Assembly (NCBI GenBank): GCA_016699855.1
Contig: CP064988.1
Location: forward strand, 3,066,501-3,130,500
Source: Rhodospirillales bacterium
GTDB lineage: Bacteria; Pseudomonadota; Alphaproteobacteria; Reyranellales; Reyranellaceae
Length of the DNA stretch: 64,000 bases
Direction of reading: 5' to 3'
The translations under genes and the position numbers were made by a program. The notes beneath the pieces were generated by a model. The model did no database searches. It was not told where the DNA came from and worked only from the letters and a program-made list of their open reading frames with translations. Shown in pieces: positions 53,529 through 62,219 of the stretch. Within the stretch, counting starts at the first letter, position 1. Every line of letters begins with the position of its first letter.

Positions 53529-54970
53529 GGGACGTGACCGGATTCGGCGACGATGGCGGCGACGGCGCGCGGGGCGCGCCGGCCGGCGATCTGCGCCAGT
53601 TGTTCCAGAGCGAGGACGAGAGCTTCCACCAGCAGATGCGGCTGGCGGCGGCGGCGCACCGCGCCGGGCGGCTCGACGAGGCGATCGGCGGCTACCTGCG
53701 CCTGCTGACCGCGCGGCCCTACCACGCCGAGCTGCACAACAACCTCGGCGTCGCGCTGCGCCTGATCGGCAAGCTCGACGCCGCCGTGTCGCACCACCGC
53801 GTGTCTCTGGCGCTCGACGCCGAGAACGCCGCGCTGCAGTCCAACCTCGGCAACGCCCTGCGCGCCGCCAACCAGCTCGACGAGGCGGTCCGCCACCATT
53901 TCCGCGCCGTCACGCTGCGGCCGGACTACGCCGAGGGCTTCTTCAACCTCGGCCTCTGCCTGCGCGACCTCGGCCGCATCGACGAGGCGCTGGGCTGCCT
54001 GACGCGGGCGCTGGCGCTGGCGCCGGAGAACGGCCGCGCCCGCGTCGAGATCGCCGTCGCGCGGCTGATGCGCGGCGAGTTCGCGCGCGGCTTCGCCGAC
54101 TACGAGTGGCGCAAGCGCCTCGACGACGTGCCGCCGCCGGAGTTCCGCCAGCCGGCGTGGGACGGCGGCGACATCGCCGGCCGCCGCGTGCTGCTGTATC
54201 CCGAGCAGGGCCTGTCGGACGCTTTGATGTTCGTGCGCTACGCGCGCGACCTGAAGCGGCGCGGCGCCACTGTGCTGGTGCTGTGCCAGGCGCTGCTCAA
54301 GGAGCTGCTGCTGCGGCTCGACTACGTCGACACCGTCGTGGCCGAGGGCGAACCGCTGCCTGAGTTCGACCTGCACGCCTCGCTGCTGTCGTTGCCGCAT
54401 CTCTGCGGCGTCGACGTCCCGGCCGCCGCCGCCGAGGAGCCTTATCTGCGCGCGCCCGACGAGCCGCGGGTCAAGCTCGGCCGCCTGCCGCGGGCGCGTC
54501 TGCGGATCGGCATCTACTGGGCGGCGATGCCCGGCCAGCAGATGGACCGCCAGCGTTCGGCGCCGTTCGCGCGCTTCGCCGGGCTGGCCGGCGATCCGGA
54601 GATGCTTTTCTTCAGCCTCCAGGGCGGCGCGGCGCAGAAGGACATCCAGCAGGCCGGCGCCAACGGTCTGGTGCACGACGTCGGCCGCGGCATCTTCGAC
54701 TTCGCCGAGGCGGCCACGGCGCTGGCGCAGCTCGATCTGCTGATCACCGTCGACGCGCCGATCGCCCATCTCGCCGGCGGCATGGGCATGCCGACCTGGC
54801 TGCTGCTGCCGAACGTGGCGGACTGGCGCTGGATGCACGGCCGCGACACCAGCCCGTGGTATCCGACGTTGCGGCTGTTCCGGCAAAGCGTCCCGGGCGA
54901 GTGGAGCGACGTGTTCGAGCGCGTGCGCGTCGAGCTCGAGGCGCTGAAGGCCGTCGCCCCGGCGGAGTGA
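53525..54970 (+). CDS. tetratricopeptide repeat protein with glycosyltransferase-like domain (2)
   Basis: A 481-residue paralogue of the preceding protein. TPR units start at about residue 35 (AAAHRAGRLDEAIGGYLRLLT, HNNLGVALRLIGKLDAAVSHHRVSL, NLGNALRAANQLDEAVRHHFRAV, NLGLCLRDLGRIDEALGCLTRAL). The glycosyltransferase-like half follows with LYPEQGLSDALMFVRYARDL, IGIYWAAMPG, LDLLITVDAPIAHLAGGMGMPTWLLL and the final WYPTLRLFRQ. Start GTG 53525 overlaps the previous stop (GTGA); GTG 53534 with GAGG upstream is a fair alternative. Probably cotranscribed and functions together with the first. Confidence 0.8.
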   Translation: MRDVTGFGDDGGDGARGAPAGDLRQLFQSEDESFHQQMRLAAAAHRAGRLDEAIGGYLRLLTARPYHAELHNNLGVALRLIGKLDAAVSHHRVSLALDAENAALQSNLGNALRAANQLDEAVRHHFRAVTLRPDYAEGFFNLGLCLRDLGRIDEALGCLTRALALAPENGRARVEIAVARLMRGEFARGFADYEWRKRLDDVPPPEFRQPAWDGGDIAGRRVLLYPEQGLSDALMFVRYARDLKRRGATVLVLCQALLKELLLRLDYVDTVVAEGEPLPEFDLHASLLSLPHLCGVDVPAAAAEEPYLRAPDEPRVKLGRLPRARLRIGIYWAAMPGQQMDRQRSAPFARFAGLAGDPEMLFFSLQGGAAQKDIQQAGANGLVHDVGRGIFDFAEAATALAQLDLLITVDAPIAHLAGGMGMPTWLLLPNVADWRWMHGRDTSPWYPTLRLFRQSVPGEWSDVFERVRVELEALKAVAPAE

Positions 54971-54983
54971 CGCCGCCGGCGGG

Positions 54984-55763
54984 TCATCCCACGGGGGTCG
55001 CCACGCAGTACAGCACCTGGTACGCCGTGTCGGGACGGTCGGCGGGGATCGGCACCGGCGCGACGTAGGGCGCCTCGTCGCCGCGCAGCTCCGCCGGCAT
55101 CGGCGCGAGCTTGCCGAACACCAGACGGCGCAACCGTTCCTTGCCGGCCATCGTGCCGGGCATCAGCCCCAGCTTGCCGGCGAGGGCCTTGACCGGCGCC
55201 AGCGCGCGACGCCGCAGGCCGGCTTCAGCGACGGGCGCGCCGCCTAGAAAGGTCATGTTGAATCCCGCCGCCGCGAACAACGCCGCCAGCTCCGGCGGGT
55301 CGTGGTAGGCGACGCTGTGCGGGCTGGGCGTGAAGCCGAGCAAGCTTTTGTTCGCCGTGCACAGAAGGACCTCGCCGCCGGGCCGCAGCACGCGGCGCGA
55401 TTCCGCGACGAAGCGCTGAGGCGCGGCGAGGTAGTAGAGCGCCTCGAACATCACGACCACGTCGAACGAGGCGTCGGCGAACGGCAGCTCCTGCGCGTCG
55501 CAGCGTCGCAGCTGAACGCGGTCGCCGTAATGGCCGCGCGCGACGGAGAGGATCGTCTCGTCGATGTCGCCCGCGACGACCGAGCGCGCGCGGGCAAGGA
55601 ACATGCCCAGGCCGGCGCCGGCGCCGCAGGCGACGTCGAGCACGTCCTTGCCGGCGCACCGGCCGGCGGCCCAGACGTAGCGCTGCACCAGACGCTCAAG
55701 TTGCGCCCGGCTGATCGGCGCGGCCGGTAGCTCGGTGACGTCGGTGAAATCGGGAGCGATCAT
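54984..55763 (-). CDS. class I SAM-dependent methyltransferase
   Basis: A 259-residue methyltransferase with motif I VLDVACGAGAGLGMFLA, motif II SVVAGDIDETIL, RRCDAQELPFADASFDVVVMFEALYYL and ESRRVLRPGGEVLLCTAN. It resembles UbiE-like or polysaccharide-associated methyltransferases. It starts 9 bases after the stop of the glycosyltransferase gene upstream on the same strand and so forms an operon with it. It is convergent with the TPR-glycosyltransferase pair. The acceptor is unknown; a role in modifying a surface glycan is likely. Confidence 0.87.
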   Translation of the reverse strand: MIAPDFTDVTELPAAPISRAQLERLVQRYVWAAGRCAGKDVLDVACGAGAGLGMFLARARSVVAGDIDETILSVARGHYGDRVQLRRCDAQELPFADASFDVVVMFEALYYLAAPQRFVAESRRVLRPGGEVLLCTANKSLLGFTPSPHSVAYHDPPELAALFAAAGFNMTFLGGAPVAEAGLRRRALAPVKALAGKLGLMPGTMAGKERLRRLVFGKLAPMPAELRGDEAPYVAPVPIPADRPDTAYQVLYCVATPVG

Positions 55764-55772
55764 CGCCCGATC

Positions 55773-57041
55773 CTACGCGCCGCCGCGTCTGGCGCGCGCC
55801 AGGCGTTCGACATGGTCGATCATGCGGCCGTACACCGTCTCGGCGCGCAGCCGCGCGTCGAACACGGCGCGGGCGGCCGACCGGCGCGCGGCGAGCCGTT
55901 CCGGATCGTCGCCCAGCGCGACCAGCGCGCGCGCGAGATCGGCGGCGTCGGACTCGGCGTAGCGTTCGCCGCAGCCCGTCTCCTCGATCAGCGCGCCGGC
56001 GACGCCGCCGAGGCTGGCGACCACCGGCAGCCCGGCCGAGAGGTACTCGGCGAACTTGTTGGGCAGGGTCGCCGACAGGTCCGGCCGGCTGGCGTAGGGC
56101 AGCAGCCCGACATCGGCGCGCTCCATCAGCGCATGGATCCCTGCGCCGTCGACCCAACCCGGCGTCACGACATTGGGCAGCGCCGCCGTCATCGCGCGCA
56201 GCGCCGGCTCGCTGGGTCCGGCGCCGCAGAGCACGAAGAGTATCCGTCCGCGCGCCGCCGCCGGCAGCGCCGCCGCCGCGCGCGCGACCACCTCGACGTT
56301 GGCGCGCGCGCTGATGTTGCCGAAGAAGCAGCAGACGAGTCGGCCGTCGCGCGGACCCAGCATGCGATCCCAGCGGCCGCGCGCCGCGTCGAGCGCGTCG
56401 GCCGGATAGTCGGGCGCGGGATAGGCCATCGGATAGGCGGTGTCGTCGGGCCCGCGGCGGCGCGCCGCGATCGCCAGCGCGCGGTCGATCAACGGATCGC
56501 TGGCGCCGAACACCGCGTCTACGGCGCGCAACGCGGCGGCCGCCTGGCGGTAGAACGGCGCGGCGGCGACGCGCGCCAGCGGCCGCAGCGGCGCCGGCGC
56601 CCACTCGACCCAGACGTCGGGCCACAGGTCGCGGATGTCGGCGACCACGGCGGCGCCGCGCGCGTGGCCGACCGCGGCGGCGTCGCGCACCAGCTCGATC
56701 AGGGGATAGGACACGAGGATCGCGTCCGGCGGCGCCTCGCCGGCGGCGACGCGGCGGAACTCGGCGGCGACGTCGCGGTTCGAAAGGATGCGCTGGAGGC
56801 CGACGTTGCGCGCGTAGAGGCGGCCGTCGAGACACCACGCCGCCAGCCGCGGCTCCAACTCCAGCCGGGTCGAGCGCTCGAATCGGCGGCGGCGGGCGGT
56901 GTGGTCGACGTTGGCGTTCCACCACACGACGTCGTGGCCACGCGCCGCCATCATGCGCGCCACCACGCCGCTGCGCAGCAGCCGGGGCGCGCCGGGATCG
57001 GTCGGCATCGGCTCGGCGTTGGTGACGACCCAGATCCGCAT
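55773..57041 (-). CDS. glycosyltransferase family 4 (group 1) protein
   Basis: A 422-residue GT-B glycosyltransferase. The N-terminal domain begins MRIWVVTNAEPMPTDPGAPRLLRSGVVARMMAARGHDV, with VVADIRDLWPDVWVEWAP in the acceptor half. The C-terminal donor domain has CCFFGNISARANVEVVARA, LFVLCGAGPSEPALRAM, GLLPYASRPDLSATLPNKFAEYLSAGLPVVAS, the EX7E-like nucleotide-sugar motif. It is followed by the methyltransferase gene. Substrates are unknown. Confidence 0.87.
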   Translation of the reverse strand: MRIWVVTNAEPMPTDPGAPRLLRSGVVARMMAARGHDVVWWNANVDHTARRRRFERSTRLELEPRLAAWCLDGRLYARNVGLQRILSNRDVAAEFRRVAAGEAPPDAILVSYPLIELVRDAAAVGHARGAAVVADIRDLWPDVWVEWAPAPLRPLARVAAAPFYRQAAAALRAVDAVFGASDPLIDRALAIAARRRGPDDTAYPMAYPAPDYPADALDAARGRWDRMLGPRDGRLVCCFFGNISARANVEVVARAAAALPAAARGRILFVLCGAGPSEPALRAMTAALPNVVTPGWVDGAGIHALMERADVGLLPYASRPDLSATLPNKFAEYLSAGLPVVASLGGVAGALIEETGCGERYAESDAADLARALVALGDDPERLAARRSAARAVFDARLRAETVYGRMIDHVERLARARRGGA

Positions 57042-57108
57042 CGCGCTGGTGGTATCCGTTTCGGCCGGACCCGCGCGCCGCGACGGATGCGGGGCTACGC
57101 GGCGGGCG

Positions 57109-57891
57109 TCAGCCCGCGCGCTGGAGCATCATGCGCTTGATGTCGGCGATCGCCTTGGCCGGGTTGAGACCCTTGGGGCAGGTCTTGGTGCAGTTCATGA
57201 TCGTGTGGCAGCGGTACAGCCGGAACGGATCCTCGAGCTGGTCGAGCCGCTCGCCGATCGCCTCGTCGCGCGAATCGACGATCCAGCGGTAGGCCTGCAG
57301 CAGCACGGCCGGGCCGAGGTAGCGGTCGCCGTTCCACCAGTAGCTGGGGCAGCTCGTCGTGCACGAGAAGCACAGGATGCATTCCCACAGCCCGTCGAGC
57401 CTGGCGCGCTCCTCCGGCGACTGCAGCCGCTCGCGCTCCGGCGGCGGGGAGTCCGTCTTGAGCCACGGCTCGACCGACGCGAGCTGCGCGTAGGGGACCG
57501 ACAGGTCGGGCACCAGGTCCTTGACCACCGGCATGTGCGGCAGCGGGTTGATCCTGACGTCGCCCTTCACCTCGTCGATGAACTTGGTGCAGGCCAGCGT
57601 GTTTGTGCCGTCGATGTTCATCGCGCACGAGCCGCACACGCCCTCGCGGCAGGAGCGGCGGAAGGTCAGCGTGCTGTCGATCTCGTTCTTGATCTTGATC
57701 AGCGCGTCCAGGACCATCGGCCCGCAGGCGTCCATGTCGACCTCGTAGGTGTCGACGCGCGGATTCTTGTCGTCGTCCGGGCTCCAGCGGTAGACCTTGA
57801 ACGCCTTGACGTTCTTCGCCTCGGCGGGCGCCTTGTAGACGTCGCCGTCCGGGCGGACCTTCGAGTTGGCGGGCAGGACGAGTTCGACCAT
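57109..57891 (-). CDS. sdhB: succinate dehydrogenase iron-sulfur subunit
   Basis: The 260-residue SdhB subunit, carrying three iron-sulfur clusters that pass electrons from SdhA to ubiquinone. The 2Fe-2S ligands are in CREGVCGSCAMNIDG and following Cys. The 4Fe-4S ligands are in CILCFSCTTSCPSYWWN, and the 3Fe-4S site in CHTIMNCTKTCPKGLNP. It is the last gene of sdhCDAB, 28 bases after sdhA. Length and motifs are normal. Confidence 0.98.
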   Translation of the reverse strand: MVELVLPANSKVRPDGDVYKAPAEAKNVKAFKVYRWSPDDDKNPRVDTYEVDMDACGPMVLDALIKIKNEIDSTLTFRRSCREGVCGSCAMNIDGTNTLACTKFIDEVKGDVRINPLPHMPVVKDLVPDLSVPYAQLASVEPWLKTDSPPPERERLQSPEERARLDGLWECILCFSCTTSCPSYWWNGDRYLGPAVLLQAYRWIVDSRDEAIGERLDQLEDPFRLYRCHTIMNCTKTCPKGLNPAKAIADIKRMMLQRAG

Positions 57892-57919
57892 CAGACTTAC
57901 TCCGGAGCCTTCGCGGCGC

Positions 57920-59770
57920 TCAGTACACGCGCGCCTTGGGCGGGAACGACTGGACCTCGTTGGTCATGGGCTGCAGCTTGACCGGCCGGTAGTCGATCCT
58001 CGTGCCGCCCTTCTCGTCCACCCAGATGATGGAGTGCTTGAGCCAGTTGACGTCGTCGCGCTCGGCGTAGTCCTCGCGCGCGTGCGCGCCCCGGCTCTCC
58101 TTGCGGTTCACCGCCGAGCGGATCGTCGCCTGGGCCTGGCCCAGCAGGTTCTCGAACTCCAGCGTCTCGACCAGGTCGGAGTTCCAGATCATCGAGCGGT
58201 CCTTGACGCGGATGTCGTCGCGGCCGCCGTAGACCGCGTCGATCTTGACGCAGCCCTCCTCCATCGTCTGCTGCGTGCGGAACACGGCGCAGTCGTTCTG
58301 CATGGCGCGCTGCATGCTGGCGCGCAGCTCGGCGGTGGCGGTGCCGCCCTTGGCGTGGCGCAGCCGGTCGAGCCGCGCGATCGCCTCGTGGCCGGCGTCG
58401 GCCGGCAGCGTCTTGTGCGCGGCGCCCGGCGTCATCGTCTTCTCGACGCGGTTGGCGGCGGCGCGGCCGAAGACCACGAGGTCGAGCAGCGAGTTCGAGC
58501 CCAGGCGGTTGGCGCCGTGCACCGACACGCAGGCCGCCTCGCCGATCGCCATCAGGCCGGGCACCGGCACGTCGGGATCGTCGCCGCGCTTGGTGACGAC
58601 CTCGCAGTGCACGTTGGTCGGGATGCCGCCCATGTTGTAGTGCACCGTCGGCTGCACCGGGATCGGCTGCTTGGTGACGTCGACCCCGGCGAAGATGCGC
58701 GCCGTCTCGGCGATGCCGGGCAGGCGCTCGTGGATCACCTTGGGATCGAGATGGGTGATGTCGAGCAGGACGTGGTCCTTGTTCGGTCCGACGCCGCGGC
58801 CCTCGCGCACCTCCAGCGTCATCGAGCGGCTGACCACGTCGCGCGACGCCAGGTCCTTGGCGGTCGGCGCGTAGCGTTCCATGAAGCGCTCGCCGCTGGC
58901 GTTGCGCAGGATGCCGCCTTCGCCGCGCACGCCCTCGGTGATCAGGCAGCCGGCGCCGTAGATGCCGGTCGGATGGAACTGGATGAACTCCATGTCCTGC
59001 AGCGGCACGCCGGCGCGCAGCGCCATGGCGCTGCCGTCGCCGGTGCAGGTGTGCGCCGACGTCGCCGACTGGTAGGCGCGGCCGTAGCCGCCGGTCGCCA
59101 GCACCACCATGTGGGCGCGGAAGCGGTGGATCGTGCCGTCGTCGAGGTTCCACGCCATGACGCCGCGGCAGACGCCCTCGTCCATGATCAGGTCGAGCGC
59201 GAAGTACTCGATGAAGAACTCGGCGTGGTTGCGCAGCGACTGCTGGTAGAGCGTGTGCAGGATGGCGTGGCCGGTGCGGTCGGCGGCGGCGCAGGTGCGC
59301 TGCGCGATGCCCTTGCCGAACTCCGTCGTCATGCCGCCGAACGGCCGCTGGTAGATCTTGCCCTCGGGCGTGCGGCTGAACGGCACGCCGTAGTGCTCGA
59401 GCTCGATGATCGCGGGCACCGCCTCGCGCACCATGTACTCGATCGCGTCCTGGTCGCCGAGCCAGTCCGACCCCTTGACGGTGTCGTACATGTGCCAGCG
59501 CCAGTCGTCCTGGCCCATGTTGCCGAGCGCCGCCGAGATGCCGCCCTGCGCCGCCACCGTGTGGCTGCGGGTCGGGAACACCTTGGTGATGCAGGCCGTC
59601 TTGAAGCCCTTGTTGGCCATGCCGAACGTGGCGCGCAGACCCGCGCCGCCGGCGCCGACCACGACGACGTCGTAGACGTGGTCGACCACGTCGTAGGCGC
59701 GGCCGCCGATGTTGACGGCGCCCGGCTTGCCGTCGCCCTTGCCCTTGCCGGAATCCTGGTCGAGCGGCAT
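57920..59770 (-). CDS. sdhA: succinate dehydrogenase flavoprotein subunit
   Basis: The 616-residue catalytic subunit, oxidising succinate to fumarate. The His for covalent FAD attachment is His70 in RSHTVAAQGGISAALGN, the FAD motif is VVVVGAGGAGLRATFGMA, and catalytic-site blocks HPTGIYGAGCLITEGVRGEGG and HGANRLGSNSLLDLVVFGRAAA are intact. A Gly/Lys/Asp-rich N-terminal tail of about 30 residues precedes the core. It starts 4 bases after the sdhD stop. Confidence 0.98.
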   Translation of the reverse strand: MPLDQDSGKGKGDGKPGAVNIGGRAYDVVDHVYDVVVVGAGGAGLRATFGMANKGFKTACITKVFPTRSHTVAAQGGISAALGNMGQDDWRWHMYDTVKGSDWLGDQDAIEYMVREAVPAIIELEHYGVPFSRTPEGKIYQRPFGGMTTEFGKGIAQRTCAAADRTGHAILHTLYQQSLRNHAEFFIEYFALDLIMDEGVCRGVMAWNLDDGTIHRFRAHMVVLATGGYGRAYQSATSAHTCTGDGSAMALRAGVPLQDMEFIQFHPTGIYGAGCLITEGVRGEGGILRNASGERFMERYAPTAKDLASRDVVSRSMTLEVREGRGVGPNKDHVLLDITHLDPKVIHERLPGIAETARIFAGVDVTKQPIPVQPTVHYNMGGIPTNVHCEVVTKRGDDPDVPVPGLMAIGEAACVSVHGANRLGSNSLLDLVVFGRAAANRVEKTMTPGAAHKTLPADAGHEAIARLDRLRHAKGGTATAELRASMQRAMQNDCAVFRTQQTMEEGCVKIDAVYGGRDDIRVKDRSMIWNSDLVETLEFENLLGQAQATIRSAVNRKESRGAHAREDYAERDDVNWLKHSIIWVDEKGGTRIDYRPVKLQPMTNEVQSFPPKARVY

Positions 59771-59774
59771 GGCG

Positions 59775-60158
59775 TCAGCCTCCGAACGCGATCTTGAAGA
59801 TGGCGACCACGGCCGCCACGGCGAGCAGCGCCGCCGCGAATTTCACCACGAGGATCATCGCGATCTTCGCGCCCTCGGCGTGGATGTAGTCCTCGATCAC
59901 GACCCGCAGGCCGAGCGCGCCGTGCCACAGGCCGGCGGCCACCGTCAGGATCAGCATGACCATGGTGACCGGCGAGGCTATCCAGGCGCGCGCCTCGGCC
60001 TGGCCGGCGGGCGCGTGGAGCGTCAGCGAGACGGCGAGCCAGACGACCAGCAGGACCAGCGCGACGGCGGTGACGCGCTGCATCCACCAGTGGTGCGTGC
60101 CGCTCCTGGCGGAGCCGAGGCCGCGGACGCGGGCGACGGGGGGACGGAGATCGGCCAT
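59775..60158 (-). CDS. sdhD: succinate dehydrogenase membrane anchor subunit
   Basis: The 127-residue SdhD anchor with three hydrophobic helices. Family blocks are RSGTHHWWMQRVTAVALVLL in the first part and LWHGALGLRVVIEDYIH, which carries the conserved heme-related and quinone-site residues (His, Asp, Tyr). It starts 4 bases after the sdhC stop and ends 4 bases before sdhA. Confidence 0.92.
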   Translation of the reverse strand: MADLRPPVARVRGLGSARSGTHHWWMQRVTAVALVLLVVWLAVSLTLHAPAGQAEARAWIASPVTMVMLILTVAAGLWHGALGLRVVIEDYIHAEGAKIAMILVVKFAAALLAVAAVVAIFKIAFGG

Positions 60159-60162
60159 GGCG

Positions 60163-60561
60163 CTACCTCATCGTCCCGGCGACGAGCCAGCACCCGACCG
60201 AGCACACGAGCGTGGCGGCGAGCACCAGCCAGCCGCTGCGCTCGGCGTCCTTGATCTCGAAGCCGTGACCGGCGTCCCAGAACAGGTGCCGGATGCCGTT
60301 GAACAGGTGGTAGAACAGGCACACCGTCCAGCCGAACAGGCAGATCTTGCCGATGATCGAGCCGTTGATCGCCGCGACGCGCTCGTACCAGCCGCCGCGC
60401 GACGCCGCCGCGCAGATCCAGACGACGAGCCAGACCAGACCGGCCGACAGCGCGACGCCGGCGATTCGGTGGCTGATCGAGAGCACCGACGTCATCTGCA
60501 TCTTGTAGACCTGCAGATGCGGCGACAGGGGCCGGCTCACGGGCCGGTTCGCGGAACTCAT
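60163..60561 (-). CDS. sdhC: succinate dehydrogenase cytochrome b556 subunit
   Basis: The 132-residue SdhC subunit, first gene of sdhCDAB. It has the SdhC signature RPLSPHLQVYKMQMTSVLSISHRIAGVALSAG with the quinone-binding Ser and Arg, and the heme-ligand block HLFNGIRHLFWDAG. Three membrane helices are visible. A sigma70-type promoter candidate lies 75-100 bases upstream. Confidence 0.95.
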   Translation of the reverse strand: MSSANRPVSRPLSPHLQVYKMQMTSVLSISHRIAGVALSAGLVWLVVWICAAASRGGWYERVAAINGSIIGKICLFGWTVCLFYHLFNGIRHLFWDAGHGFEIKDAERSGWLVLAATLVCSVGCWLVAGTMR

Positions 60562-60635
60562 GCCATACCCCGGAAAACGACGGTGCCGGACGCGGTGCGG
60601 ACGGGCGTCCGCCGTCTGTCCGGCCGATGAACCGC

Positions 60636-60663
60636 AGTTTAGCCGCCGGTCCGGTCAAGTCAA
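60636..60663 (-). promoter_or_regulatory. candidate sdhCDAB promoter
   Basis: On the minus strand TTGACT (60658-60663), 16 bases, TAAACT (60636-60641), giving a leader of about 68 bases before the sdhC ATG. A second TTGACC overlaps the first hexamer. Good match to sigma70 consensus, but untested. Confidence 0.55.
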
Positions 60664-60733
60664 TGAATCGTGCGCGCCAGTGCGTTTCGTCGCGCAACGG
60701 ATGGCGCGACGTCGTATCGAACGCGCGGACGAT

Positions 60734-61393
60734 CTACGCCGGCTCGGCGTCGCGCTTGGCCCACATCGCCTTGAACGCCGGCCGCGCCTGGCAGGCCGCC
60801 AGCCACGCCTTCACCCGCGGCGCGGCGTCGAACAGCTCCGACGCCGCCGACGCGTAGCGCACGACCTCCGCGACATTGATGTCGGCCACCGTGAAGCGGC
60901 CGCCGACGAGGAAGCCGGTCGCGGCCAGCGCCTGGTCGAGCACCGCGAAGGGCCCGCGCAACGCCTCGACGGCGGCGTCGGCGATCTTCCGGTCGGGTTC
61001 GCCGGACGGCGGCCTGGCGGCACGGTGGTAGACGATGAGGATCGCCTGCGGCTCGACCTCCGTCGCGGCCCAAAGCGTCCACATCGCCATCTGCCCGTCC
61101 TCGGCCGCCGTCGCCGCTGCCAGCGGGCCGCCGTGCTTGCGCGCGAGGTAAAGGTTGATCGCCAGTGATTCGTGCAGCACCAGCCCGTCGTCGTCGATCG
61201 ACGGGATGTGCCCGTTGGGATTGACCTTGAGGAACGCCGGCGACTTCGAGTGGAGCGGCGCGTCGACTGCGCCGGGATCGGCCAGACGGTAGTGCTGGAT
61301 CACCGGCACGTGGCGGAACGGCACGCCCAGCTCGTCGGCCAGCCAGATGTTGCGCGAGGCGCGCGAGCGATAGACGCCGTAGATCGTCAGCAT
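60734..61393 (-). CDS. glutathione S-transferase family protein
   Basis: A 219-residue GST. The thioredoxin-like domain has MLTIYGVYRSRASRNIW with the catalytic-site Ser or Arg, the cis-Pro HIPSIDDDGLVLHESLAINLYL, and an all-helical C domain with VGGRFTVADINVAEVVRYA. The role is probably detoxification or conjugation. It is one of two adjacent GSTs on the minus strand, about 100 bases apart, and they are only distantly alike. Confidence 0.9.
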   Translation of the reverse strand: MLTIYGVYRSRASRNIWLADELGVPFRHVPVIQHYRLADPGAVDAPLHSKSPAFLKVNPNGHIPSIDDDGLVLHESLAINLYLARKHGGPLAAATAAEDGQMAMWTLWAATEVEPQAILIVYHRAARPPSGEPDRKIADAAVEALRGPFAVLDQALAATGFLVGGRFTVADINVAEVVRYASAASELFDAAPRVKAWLAACQARPAFKAMWAKRDAEPA

Positions 61394-61498
61394 GGATCGT
61401 TCTCCGTCGAGGTCGGTGCGCCGCGGCGTGTCGCACGCGCGGGCGCCGAGTTCAACCGGTCCGCCGCGGCCGTTGCGGAACGCAACGCTATGCCGCGC

Positions 61499-62113
61499 TC
61501 ACGCGTGCGCCGGCGTCAGCATGGCGACGTGGCCCGGCTGCGCCGCCACGCGCGCCAGCCAGCCGCGCACGGACGGGAACGGCGCGAGATCGATGCCCGC
61601 CTCGTCGGCGCGGTGGGTGTAGGCGTAGAGCGCGATGTCGGCGATCGAGTAGCCGGCGCCGGCGAAGAACGGACTCGCCGCCAGCCAGGCCTCCATCACG
61701 CCAAGCGCGTCGCGGCCCTGCTTCTGACGCTGCGGCAGCTCGGCGCGGCGCGGATGGTCGGCCGGCAGGTGGCGCAGGATGAAGCGCGGCGTGGCGACGT
61801 AGGGCTCGTGGCTGTACTGCTCGAAGAACATCCACTGCAGGGCGCGGGCGCGGCCGATCCGGTCGGCGGGAACGAACGGCGTGCCTTCCGCGAGATACCA
61901 CAGGATCGCGTTCGACTCCGCGAGGCAGGCGCCGTCCTCGAGCTCCAGGGTCGGGATGCGGCCGTTGGGGTTGCGCGCGAGGAACGCCGGCGTGCGCGTC
62001 TCGCCCTTCATGATGTCGACCTCGACCAGCGCGTAGCGGATTCCGAGCTGCGCCAGCAGCAGGCGCGCCTTGTAGCCGTTGCCGGAATCGGCGTAGTCGT
62101 GGAGGGTCAGCAT
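61499..62113 (-). CDS. glutathione S-transferase family protein
   Basis: A 204-residue GST. It starts at ATG 62113 (GGAGAATCCG upstream), MLTLHDYADSGNGYKARLLLAQLG, with the cis-Pro RIPTLELEDGACLAESNAILWYL, and the helical domain ends in AGYSIADIALYAYTHRADEAG. It is divergently transcribed from a LysR-type regulator with a 106-base gap, the usual arrangement for regulation by that protein. The in-frame extension to 62173 is inside the regulatory gap and is not used. Confidence 0.9.
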   Translation of the reverse strand: MLTLHDYADSGNGYKARLLLAQLGIRYALVEVDIMKGETRTPAFLARNPNGRIPTLELEDGACLAESNAILWYLAEGTPFVPADRIGRARALQWMFFEQYSHEPYVATPRFILRHLPADHPRRAELPQRQKQGRDALGVMEAWLAASPFFAGAGYSIADIALYAYTHRADEAGIDLAPFPSVRGWLARVAAQPGHVAMLTPAHA

Positions 62114-62173
62114 CGGATTCTCCGGGGCTCGTCGGTCGGCCGAGACAATCGTCGAGTTTAAATCCGGCTGCAA

Positions 62174-62210
62174 ATAGGAACTCCTTTCGTCGAGGCCCGG
62201 AAATTCCTAT
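62174..62210. promoter_or_regulatory. inverted repeat in the GST-LysR divergent gap
   Basis: ATAGGAA (62174-62180), 23 bases, TTCCTAT (62204-62210), close to the start of the LysR gene. It could be a LysR-type operator for autoregulation, though the T-N11-A core is not clear. Confidence 0.35.
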
Positions 62211-62219
62211 GCTCGTGAG

